Shown: in pieces, positions 16,195-23,123 of the stretch
How positions within the stretch are numbered: the stretch's first letter is position 1
How the letters are laid out: every line of letters begins with the position of its first letter
Assembly (NCBI GenBank): GCA_900767815.1
Contig: CAAGAM010000247.1
Coordinates: forward strand, 1 to 47,743
Source: Clostridia bacterium
GTDB lineage: Bacteria; Bacillota; Clostridia; Christensenellales; Borkfalkiaceae
DNA: 47,743 bases
Direction of reading: 5' to 3'
Position numbers and translations under genes: made by a program
The notes under the pieces: model-generated
Database searches by the model: none
Seen by the model: only the letters and a program-made list of their open reading frames with translations
What the model was told of the DNA's origin: nothing

Positions 16195-16287
16195 ACAAAA
16201 TAACAAGGCAAGTTCAAATAAAAACTTTGTCTGACCACTTTTCGCAGTGTGCGATCCGCTCTTTCTTTTCGGAAGAGCATTTTTTTT
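16195..16287 (+). ncRNA. tracrRNA
   Basis: The RNA is about 93 nt. The anti-repeat (16195-16219) pairs with the minus-strand CRISPR repeat in two blocks: TCAAAT with GTTTGA (6 bp, one G-U), then ACAAAATAACAAGGC with GCCTTGTTATTTTGT (15 bp). They are separated by the asymmetric bulge GA (crRNA) versus AAGT (tracrRNA), the same layout as the S. pyogenes duplex. Small hairpins follow (CACT/AGTG or CGCA/TGCG near 16236-16253), then the terminator GCTCTTTC-TTTTC-GGAAGAGC (16258-16278) and a run of T. It guides RNase III processing and Cas9 loading. It is transcribed away from cas9. Confidence 0.93.
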
Positions 16288-16320
16288 ACCGTCGCCGCCT
16301 CGCTTATTTTGTTTGGCTCT

Positions 16321-16343
16321 ATTATATAATGTCATATATGACA
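16321..16343 (-). promoter_or_regulatory. Candidate cas9 -10 box with adjacent perfect palindrome
   Basis: On the minus strand TATAAT (16321-16326) is a candidate cas9 -10 box; no good -35 box is present 16-18 bp upstream. Instead the perfect 14-bp palindrome TGTCATATATGACA (16330-16343) lies in the spacer region, so it is a plausible operator or activator site. If transcription starts near 16314, the cas9 5' leader is about 168 nt and fully antisense to the tracrRNA. Confidence 0.5.
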
Positions 16344-16742
16344 AACGCCTGTCACATTTTATATTTTTCTTTAAAGTTTTTCTAAAATTGTATTTGCGGT
16401 GTTTTCTCGTAAAATATAGCGTTAATCGGCTTATAGCGCGACTTTTGACATCTGTTGAATAAAATTCCGATTGTTGATGTTTTTGTTTGCTTTAGTTGCC
16501 GATTATGGTTTGTTTCCGGATTTCAAAATTATATTGATCGTAAACCGCCGATTTTTGAAAATCTTTCTTTTATTATATCATATTACCGATAAATTTTCAA
16601 CATAAAGGCGAAAAAAGATTGATCGATTTAACTTTATGTTGTTTTGGTTGTTATTGTGTGGTTTTGTTAACGATTGCGGGTTTACGATTTGTAGTTGAAA
16701 ATGCTCGAAAATATAGATAAATACTGAGATTTCAGACGTTTA
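16344..16742. other. AT-rich intergenic region upstream of the CRISPR locus; no gene seen
   Basis: About 400 bp carry no credible open frame on either strand. A decayed loop-motif hairpin is at 16419-16439. The rest is AT-rich, with no ribosome-binding site followed by an open frame. Confidence 0.6.
16419..16439 (-). repeat. Loop-motif hairpin (orphan copy)
   Basis: GCG and CGC enclose a 15-nt loop, reading CTATAAGCCGATTAA on the minus strand. The flanking AAAA and TTTT suggest a once longer stem. No minus-strand gene ends here, which makes this copy an exception to the gene-end pattern. Confidence 0.5.
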
Positions 16743-16774
16743 CGCCGACTTTTCATCCGAAAAGTCGGCGTTTT
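16743..16774 (+). terminator. Strong hairpin with T run before the dehydratase gene
   Basis: A perfect 11-bp stem CGCCGACTTTT / AAAAGTCGGCG with a 6-nt loop is followed by TTTT on the plus strand. It separates the tracrRNA region from the dehydratase promoter at 16822. Confidence 0.65.
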
Positions 16775-16821
16775 GCGGGAAAATTTTTTTAAACAAAAAA
16801 CAACAAAAAACAAGAAAACTA

Positions 16822-16850
16822 TTGACAACGAAAAAAATATATATTATAAT
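16822..16850 (+). promoter_or_regulatory. Sigma-A promoter of the glycyl radical enzyme operon
   Basis: A perfect TTGACA (16822-16827), a 17-bp A-rich spacer and a perfect TATAAT (16845-16850) lie 43 bp before the enzyme start codon. Confidence 0.9.
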
Positions 16851-16892
16851 GTATATATAAAAATAGGGGAAATACTCAGACAGGAGAAAATT

Positions 16893-19418
16893 ATGTCCGA
16901 ATTTTACACCGAAAAAATCGAAAAATCACCGAGAATCGACAAGCTTAAAGCCGATCTTTTCAAGTTGCCGCCGCAAATCGAGGCGGACAGAGCGGTGCTG
17001 TTAACCGAATCTTACAAAGCGACGGAAGGCGAGCCGATAATTATGAGAAGGGCGAAGGCTTTCGAGCATATTCTCGATAACATTCCGATTATCATAAGAG
17101 ACGGCGAGCTTATCGCAGGCTCGGCGACGATCCGCCCGAGAAGTTGCCAGGTTTTCCCCGAATTTTCTTTCGAATGGCTCGAAAAGGAATTCGATACGGT
17201 CGCAACCCGCACGGCGGACCCTTTCTATATTTCCGAGGATACCAAAAAGACCCTTCACGAGGTTTATAAATACTGGAAAGGCAAAACGACGAGCGACCTC
17301 GCTACGTCTTACATGACACCCGAAACGCTTATGGCGATGAAGCATAACATGTTCACGCCCGGGAACTATTTCTACAACGGAATAGGTCACGTTACTGTCG
17401 ATTACGGCAAGGTCATCACTTACGGTTATTCCGAATACATAGAAGAAATAGAAGACGAACTCTCTTCGATGAGAGTTTCGGACGGAAATTACTGCAAAAA
17501 GCACGCGCTTTTAGAGGCAATGCTTATTTCCCTTCGCGCGGTTATCCGCTATGCGAAGAGATATTCCCGCCTTGCGAAAGAAATGGCGGGAAGAGAATCG
17601 GACGGAAAACGCCGCGAAGAGCTTCTTAAAATTTCGGAAGCGTGCGACAGAGTTCCCGAGTTCGGCGCGAGAGATTTCCACGAAGCGTGCCAGAGTTTCT
17701 GGTTCGTTCAGATGCTTTTGCAGACCGAATCGAGCGGACACTCCATTTCGCCCGGAAGATTCGACCAATACATGTACCCGCATTACAAAAAATCTTTGGA
17801 AGCGGGCATGTCGAGAGCACAGGCGCAGGAACTTATCGACTGTGTGTGGGTTAAACTTAACGACCTCAACAAGTGCAGAGACGAAGTTTCCGCAGAGGGT
17901 TTTGCGGGATACAGTTTGTTCCAGAACCTTATCGTCGGCGGGCAGGACGTACACGGCGAAGACGCTACGAACGACCTTTCGTTTATGGCGATTACCGCAA
18001 CCGAACACGTCTTCCTTCCTCAGCCGTCTTTCTCGGTGAGGGTGTGGAACGGCGCGCCTCATTCGTTTCTCATAAGAGCGGCGGAGCTTACCCGCACGGG
18101 CATCGGCTTCCCCGCATACTATAACGACGAAGTAATCATTCCCGCGCTTATGTCCAGAGGTTTAACCCTGGAAGACGCGAGAGACTATAACATCATCGGT
18201 TGCGTCGAACCGCAGAAAGCGGGCAAAACCGACGGCTGGCACGACGCGGCGTTCTTCAATATGTGCCGTCCCCTTGAAATGGTTTTCAAAAACGGCATAG
18301 AAGACGGAGAAAAAGTGGGACTCGAAACGGGCGACGTTACCGAAATGGAATCTTTTGAAGAATTCTTCGGCGCATACAAAGCACAGTCCGATTATATGGT
18401 GTCCCTTCTCGTCAATGCCGACAACGCTATCGACGTCGCGCATGCCGAGAGATGCCCCCTTCCCTACCTTTCGAGCATGATTGAGGATTGCGTGAGAAGA
18501 GGAAAGAGCGTTCAGGAAGGCGGCGCGGTGTATAACTTCACGGGTCCGCAGGGTTTCGGAATCGCTAACATGACCGATTCGCTCTGGGCTGTAAAAAAAC
18601 TCGTTTTCGAGGAAGGAAAATATACGCTCGCGTTTATTAAAGAAGCGCTTGAAAATAATTACGGCAAGGATTTAGACGACCATGCCGCGGAAAAAATGAC
18701 CCTCACCGTCTGCAAAAAACTCGCGGAGCAGGGCAAAAATCTCTCGGCGGCGGACGTTAAAGCCGTTTACGAAACGGTTAAGAAAAATCCCTGTTCCGAA
18801 GAGAAAAAAATCGCTTACGATCAGCTTTTGAAAGATATCGAAGAGCTTCCGAAATACGGCAACGACGTTAAGGAAGTCGACGAATTCGCGAGAAAAATCG
18901 CGTATGTTTACACAAAGGAGCTTGAAAAATATTCCAACCCGAGAGGCGGAAAATTCCAGGCGGGGCTTTATCCTGTTTCGGCTAACGTCCCGCTCGGCGC
19001 GCAGACGGGCGCAACCCCCGACGGAAGACTTGCGTACACCCCCGTTGCCGACGGCGTTTCGCCCGCGGCGGGAAGAGACAGCCACGGACCTACCGCGGCG
19101 TGCAACTCCGTTTCCACGCTCGATCATTTCATCGCGTCCAACGGTACGCTTTACAATATGAAATTCCACCCGACCGCGCTTGCGGGTACTAACGGACTCG
19201 AGAATTTCGTAGCGCTCGTTCAGGGTTATTTCGACAGAAAGGGCAGCCACATGCAGTTTAACGTCGTCAGCCGCGAAACTCTTCGCGACGCGCAGAAGCA
19301 CCCCGAAAATTATAAAGGACTCGTCGTGAGGGTTGCGGGTTATTCCGCGCTCTTCACAACGCTTTCCCGCTCGTTGCAGGAAGACATCATCAACCGTACC
19401 GAACAGGGAGGATTTTGA
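16893..19418 (+). CDS. Glycyl radical enzyme, B12-independent glycerol/propanediol dehydratase type
   Basis: The protein has 841 residues from the ATG at 16893, chosen because AGGAG precedes it and the upstream in-frame ATG (16773) lies before the promoter. The thiyl-radical motif is GCVEPQ (Cys437, Glu439) with Asp451 fourteen residues later. Substrate residues SSGHSISPGRF include His283 and Ser284, and the radical loop RVAGYSA has Gly816, 25 residues from the end. This set matches glycerol and propanediol dehydratase (H281, S282, C433, E435, D447, G763 in C. butyricum DhaB1, from memory) and not pyruvate formate-lyase (paired Cys-Cys). Compared with DhaB1 there is an insertion of about 50 residues around 590-650. 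It would dehydrate a diol to an aldehyde without oxygen. Related hydroxyproline or unknown dehydratases cannot be excluded. Confidence 0.85.
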   Translation: MSEFYTEKIEKSPRIDKLKADLFKLPPQIEADRAVLLTESYKATEGEPIIMRRAKAFEHILDNIPIIIRDGELIAGSATIRPRSCQVFPEFSFEWLEKEFDTVATRTADPFYISEDTKKTLHEVYKYWKGKTTSDLATSYMTPETLMAMKHNMFTPGNYFYNGIGHVTVDYGKVITYGYSEYIEEIEDELSSMRVSDGNYCKKHALLEAMLISLRAVIRYAKRYSRLAKEMAGRESDGKRREELLKISEACDRVPEFGARDFHEACQSFWFVQMLLQTESSGHSISPGRFDQYMYPHYKKSLEAGMSRAQAQELIDCVWVKLNDLNKCRDEVSAEGFAGYSLFQNLIVGGQDVHGEDATNDLSFMAITATEHVFLPQPSFSVRVWNGAPHSFLIRAAELTRTGIGFPAYYNDEVIIPALMSRGLTLEDARDYNIIGCVEPQKAGKTDGWHDAAFFNMCRPLEMVFKNGIEDGEKVGLETGDVTEMESFEEFFGAYKAQSDYMVSLLVNADNAIDVAHAERCPLPYLSSMIEDCVRRGKSVQEGGAVYNFTGPQGFGIANMTDSLWAVKKLVFEEGKYTLAFIKEALENNYGKDLDDHAAEKMTLTVCKKLAEQGKNLSAADVKAVYETVKKNPCSEEKKIAYDQLLKDIEELPKYGNDVKEVDEFARKIAYVYTKELEKYSNPRGGKFQAGLYPVSANVPLGAQTGATPDGRLAYTPVADGVSPAAGRDSHGPTAACNSVSTLDHFIASNGTLYNMKFHPTALAGTNGLENFVALVQGYFDRKGSHMQFNVVSRETLRDAQKHPENYKGLVVRVAGYSALFTTLSRSLQEDIINRTEQGGF

Positions 19419-20203
19419 TGAACGAACTTGAAATTAAGGGCAGAATATTCGATATTCAGCGTTTTTCGGTGCATGACGGCGGCGGAATCAGAACGATTGT
19501 GTTCTTAAAAGGCTGTCCGCTTCGTTGCAAATGGTGTTGCAACCCCGAAGGTCAGCATTATGATATCGAAAAAATGACGCTCGGCGGCAAGGAAAAAATC
19601 GTCGGGAGAGACGTTACCGTCGGCGAGATCATCGACGTTATCGAACGCGACAGGGTTTATTACAGGCGTTCGGGCGGCGGGCTTACGCTTTCGGGCGGGG
19701 AGTGCCTCGCTCAACCCGATTTTGCGGTCGCGCTTTTGAAAGCCGCTAAGGAAAGAGGGATCAATACGGCGATAGAATCGACGGGTTTTGCCGATTTTTC
19801 GGTGATTTCCCGCTACCTTCCCTACCTCGATTTATACCTTATGGACATCAAGCACATGAACAGCGCGAAGCATAAGGAATTCACCTCGCAACCAAACGAA
19901 AAAATTCTCGAAAACGCGCGCAAAATAACCAACGCGGGGACGAGGCTCATCGTAAGAACGCCCGTCATCCCCACGTTTAACGACACCAAAGAGGAAATCG
20001 CCGCAATTGCGGAATTTGCGAGATCTCTTCGCGGCGTAAAGGAAATGCACATTTTGCCGTACCACAGGATCGGTATGGATAAATATAAAGGTCTCGGCAG
20101 AGAATATTCTCTCACGGGTATCGAACCGCCCTCGAAAGAGCTTATGAACGAGCTTCTCGAGGTTGTGGAATCTTACGGACTTAAAGGACAGATAGGCGGC
20201 TGA
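19418..20203 (+). CDS. Glycyl radical enzyme activating enzyme (radical SAM)
   Basis: The protein has 261 residues from the ATG at 19418, whose A is the last base of the preceding stop codon; GGGAGG lies just upstream. The radical SAM cluster motif CPLRCKWC places the cysteines at 33, 37 and 40. The SAM-binding GGE motif is LTLSGGECLAQP, and the family stretch FSVHDGGGIRTIVFLKGC is intact. It abstracts hydrogen from Gly816 of its partner. Most activases of non-PFL enzymes carry a ferredoxin-like insertion with two extra four-cysteine clusters after the first motif; here that insertion is missing and the length is PflA-like, which is unusual for a dehydratase partner. Confidence 0.92.
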   Translation: MNELEIKGRIFDIQRFSVHDGGGIRTIVFLKGCPLRCKWCCNPEGQHYDIEKMTLGGKEKIVGRDVTVGEIIDVIERDRVYYRRSGGGLTLSGGECLAQPDFAVALLKAAKERGINTAIESTGFADFSVISRYLPYLDLYLMDIKHMNSAKHKEFTSQPNEKILENARKITNAGTRLIVRTPVIPTFNDTKEEIAAIAEFARSLRGVKEMHILPYHRIGMDKYKGLGREYSLTGIEPPSKELMNELLEVVESYGLKGQIGG

Positions 20204-20206
20204 GCT

Positions 20207-21286
20207 ATGAACGAAATTTTAAAAGGCAACGGCGACGACGGGAAATCGACGCTTTCCTCACAATTTAAAATTTCAAAATCCGACCCGAGATTTTCGGCGA
20301 TCGGCGTTTTAGACGAGCTATCTTCTGCCGTTTATCTTTGTTTAAGCGCGGGCTATCATGGCGGCGCGGATAACGCTTTTTCGGAAGAAATATTGTCGGT
20401 TTTAGGCAGAATTTCGGACGGAATAGCTTTCCCGAGAGATAAGAGCTTTGCCGTTACCGAAAACGAGATTTCGCGCGTTAACGAAGTTATAGCCTCGCTT
20501 TCGCGTTTCAATGCTTACGGAACCACGCCTGAAAACGAGCTTTCCGCAAGGCTTAATATGGCAAGGGCGATCGCCCGCAGAGCGGAAAGAGAACTCGTTG
20601 CGGCAGACCTTAAATACGGCAGTCCCGCGGGTGCAGTGAAATATCTTAACAGGCTTTCTAAATATTTCGAAGCGGAAGTCCGCCGCGCAAACGCCGAGGC
20701 GGCAGGGGTGAAATCGTTAAACCTTGGTTCGTCCGCAAACGGTGTGAACGGTATCGGCGGCGATGCAAACGGTTTGGCGGTTAGCGCCGCGGAACTTAAA
20801 TCGGAAAAGACGGAAGGCGAGGGAAAAACTTTCGCGGCGGCGGAAATTAACGAAAACCTTATTGAAAAGGCGGTCAGAAAGATTATGGGCGGCACAATCG
20901 GATTAGGCGAAGCCAAGGCTTTAACCGAAAAAATAGAAAAAGAAGCCGAAAGACGCGGTAAAAAAGCCGTAATCGCAATCTGCAACGAGCAGGGCAATCC
21001 CGTTTCGGTGCATGTTATGGACGGAGCGTATCTTGTCAGTTTCGACGTGGCGGTTAAAAAGGCGTACACGGCTGTCGCGCTTAAAATGCCAACGATCAAG
21101 CTTGCCGAGCTTGTTAAACCCGGGGCTACTTTTTACGGGCTTTCGGGTGATAAAATAATAACGATAGGCGGCGGAGTCCCGCTTGAAAGAGACGGAAAAG
21201 TCATCGGCGGACTCGGTGTAAGCGGCGGTACGGGCGAAGAAGACAATTCTCTTTGCGAATACGCTTTATCCGTTTTCGATAAATAA
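20207..21286 (+). CDS. pduO: PduO-like protein: cobalamin adenosyltransferase-like plus GlcG/HbpS domain
   Basis: The protein (359 residues) has two domains. Residues 1-165 resemble PduO-type ATP:cob(I)alamin adenosyltransferase: NGDDGKSTL, SDPRFSAIGVLDELSS, ARAIARRAERELV and KYLNRLSKYFEAEVRRAN are the known helices with the ARxxxRRAER motif. A variable linker of about 40 residues follows. Residues 213-355 are the GlcG/HbpS (DUF336) domain (VIAICNEQGNPVSVHVMDGA, GGGVPLERDGKVIGGLGVSGG). The order matches full-length PduO. It lies 3 bp after the activase and so in the dehydratase operon. A B12-processing protein beside a B12-independent dehydratase is a contradiction. It may have lost adenosyltransferase activity, since the N-terminal ATP-binding region KIYTKTGD is replaced. 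Confidence 0.8.
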   Translation: MNEILKGNGDDGKSTLSSQFKISKSDPRFSAIGVLDELSSAVYLCLSAGYHGGADNAFSEEILSVLGRISDGIAFPRDKSFAVTENEISRVNEVIASLSRFNAYGTTPENELSARLNMARAIARRAERELVAADLKYGSPAGAVKYLNRLSKYFEAEVRRANAEAAGVKSLNLGSSANGVNGIGGDANGLAVSAAELKSEKTEGEGKTFAAAEINENLIEKAVRKIMGGTIGLGEAKALTEKIEKEAERRGKKAVIAICNEQGNPVSVHVMDGAYLVSFDVAVKKAYTAVALKMPTIKLAELVKPGATFYGLSGDKIITIGGGVPLERDGKVIGGLGVSGGTGEEDNSLCEYALSVFDK

Positions 21287-21319
21287 ACAAGTAAAAGTGT
21301 TTCCGCCCGGCGGAACAAG

Positions 21320-21354
21320 AAAAGCAGGAGCAATTTTGATTGTTCCTGCTTTTT
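21320..21354 (+). terminator. Terminator of the dehydratase operon
   Basis: AAAAGCAGGAGCAA pairs with TTGTTCCTGCTTTT (14 bp, one G-U) around a 6-nt loop and ends in TTTTT. A small palindrome TTCCGCCCGGCGGAA (21301-21315) lies just upstream. The rest of 21287-21608 holds the loop-motif hairpin below and no gene. Confidence 0.85.
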
Positions 21355-21461
21355 GCATATAAGTTTGCGGATGAATCGGGAAAAATGCCGTTGCCGCGAC
21401 TTTTTTTTAATTTGCATCGTCTTAACGGCAAAGAGGGGACTTTTTCAAATTCGAAATAAGG

Positions 21462-21495
21462 AAAACATCGGATAATCGACTTATAGACCGGTTTT
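21462..21495 (-). repeat. Loop-motif hairpin downstream of the DUF4417 gene
   Basis: On the minus strand AAAACCGG pairs with CCG-AT-GTTTT (2-nt bulge) around the 16-nt loop TCTATAAGTCGATTAT. It lies about 115 bp past the stop of the minus-strand gene and ends in TTTT, so it can serve as that gene's terminator. Confidence 0.65.
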
Positions 21496-21608
21496 TGTTG
21501 TTTAATCCGCGCTTATTTAAGCGAAGTCGGGTAATATACGCATTGCTGCCTTTTTTGTCATTTATCTTAGCCACAAGTGATTGTGTTTAAACTCGGTCTT
21601 GCGGCTAT

Positions 21609-22832
21609 TTAGCCCTGCATATAGTCGGCTCTTTCAACGTCGTTCCAGATTTCGGAAAGAAGTTTGCCGTTTAAGCGGGCGTTTTGGCGGAAATCGGCTG
21701 TGTTGGAATAAATGGCTGTTTTGCCATCCCATTCAAGCTGAACCACACCGTCGGTATAGAAAAATACGGCGGCTTCCTTTTTCTTGTAATAAAACGTCAT
21801 TTCGCTGTATTTTTCAAGCCCTTCTATAAAATCATCAAAAGAGGGTTTAAACGGTTTTCCTTCTCTATAGAGTTTCCTTGCCTTATTCAGCGATATCATA
21901 TTAGGATATTCCACCCTATCGGGAAATTTTATGTTGATATTATCTACATTCCACGTACAGTTCTCGCATTCGCCGTTCCCGAATTGCTCGACTAACACCA
22001 CCCTTCCGCATACGGGGCATTTCGTGGGGATATTTCTCACGTAAGGGTCTTCGTATTTTATATATTTGAAACTCGACGGGTCAAGCCCGATAACGTTTCG
22101 GAGTTTTTTTTCCAAATAAAACCTTGCCTGTTCCTGCGGCGGCAAAGATTTTATCCATTCGTAAGTCGTCGGCAGAAAAGATATAACGTTTTTACCCATG
22201 GCGTCGAACGGCTCGTCGTAGCACAGCACTAAGCTCGGCTTTATGCGTTCTATCATTTCTCTATAGCCTGCCATGAACGACATTTCGTCGTTTTCACAAT
22301 AATAAGTGCAAACGAAAACAATCGAGCCTTCTTCGATTCCGTCGAAGCAGAAATCGAAGCTCTTTTCATCACTCCAACTCACAACGGGGATAACGTTTAA
22401 TCCTTTGCTTTGCCAATATGCGCCGCACCACCTATTTTTGAATACGCTCGCAATCTGAAGAGCAATCGGCATGTTCGTAAACATACTAAAATCAGGACTT
22501 AAAAGACAATAATATTGCTTTAGTTTTTCAAGCTCTTTATCCGCATTTTCGTAAACCTTTTCGAATTTCCAGTCGTGAGTGAAAAAATGAATGGTTTTGT
22601 CTTTGTTTTCTTTGTCGTCTGCTTTTGTATCGACATAGCTTAAAAGTTTTACCTTATTAACGTCGATATCCTGCTTTCTGATTATAGGAAACTCATATTT
22701 ACCCACCGAATTTCCGTGGTATAAAAATTCGTTCCTCACTATTTCCTGCTTTTTTATTTCTTTTTCGATTTTATATTTTGTTTGATCGTCCATTGTTTCC
22801 GTGTTGTGGTTTGCTTTTCCTCCTGCACCCAT
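21609..22832 (-). CDS. DUF4417 domain protein with C-terminal zinc-ribbon-like segment
   Basis: The protein has 407 residues. The DUF4417 domain is clear: LLSPDFSMFTNMPIALQIASVF, RWCGAYWQSKGLNVIPVVSWS, SFDFCFDGIEEGSIVFVCT. This family is common in phages and conjugative elements, and its biochemical role is unknown. After it lies a CxxC...CxxC pair (CPVCG, then CENC; about residues 271-291), probably a structural zinc site. A beta-rich tail (about 340-400) ends in NDVERADYMQG. The Gly/Asn-rich start MGAGGKANHNTE also occurs in the family. No integrase, portal or relaxase lies nearby, so it is a single-gene cargo. Start supported by AAAGGA nine bases upstream. Confidence 0.8.
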   Translation of the reverse strand: MGAGGKANHNTETMDDQTKYKIEKEIKKQEIVRNEFLYHGNSVGKYEFPIIRKQDIDVNKVKLLSYVDTKADDKENKDKTIHFFTHDWKFEKVYENADKELEKLKQYYCLLSPDFSMFTNMPIALQIASVFKNRWCGAYWQSKGLNVIPVVSWSDEKSFDFCFDGIEEGSIVFVCTYYCENDEMSFMAGYREMIERIKPSLVLCYDEPFDAMGKNVISFLPTTYEWIKSLPPQEQARFYLEKKLRNVIGLDPSSFKYIKYEDPYVRNIPTKCPVCGRVVLVEQFGNGECENCTWNVDNINIKFPDRVEYPNMISLNKARKLYREGKPFKPSFDDFIEGLEKYSEMTFYYKKKEAAVFFYTDGVVQLEWDGKTAIYSNTADFRQNARLNGKLLSEIWNDVERADYMQG

Positions 22833-22917
22833 TATATCAAATCCTTTAAAATTTTTCTCGTTTTATCGAGATATATTTGCATAAAATATACCATAGCCAA
22901 TATTGTTGTGAATAGTT

Positions 22918-22968
22918 TTTCGGATAGCGAAGGCTTCTCCTCGGCGCTGCGCGCCACTCTCTCCGAAA
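22918..22968. repeat. Degenerate palindromic (REP-like) element
   Basis: The outer arms TTTCGGA / TCCGAAA and a strong central hairpin GGCGC-TGC-GCGCC enclose CTTCTCC / CTCTCTCC. The GC-rich centre stands out against the AT-rich surroundings. It could be a relic of a dispersed intergenic palindrome. Only one copy is seen here. Confidence 0.35.
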
Positions 22969-23019
22969 GGAAATAAAAGTTGCATTGTGTAAATACGTTA
23001 AAAAATTTAAAGTCCGCTA

Positions 23020-23048
23020 TTGACAGCCGATATAATATATGATATACT
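23020..23048 (+). promoter_or_regulatory. Sigma-A promoter of the lipoprotein gene
   Basis: TTGACA (23020-23025), a 17-bp spacer and TATACT (23043-23048) precede the ATG at 23124 by about 75 bp. Confidence 0.8.
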
Positions 23049-23123
23049 GAATACAGAAATAAACGCTTCGCGCGGACGGTGAAAAGCCAAATATCCGAAC
23101 TCGGGCGGGCGGAAGGAGATTAT

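Noticed and set aside
16147..16344. 66-codon N-terminal extension of Cas9
   Set aside because: It reads through the antisense of the tracrRNA gene; the conserved Cas9 start MEKFYLGMDIG is at 16146.
16773..16892. Upstream start for the glycyl radical enzyme
   Set aside because: This ATG lies before the -35/-10 promoter; the ATG at 16893 has AGGAG and the proper family N-terminus.
16893..19418. Pyruvate formate-lyase
   Set aside because: The active-site motif is GCVEPQ with a single Cys; PFL has two adjacent cysteines, and H283/S284 match diol dehydratases.
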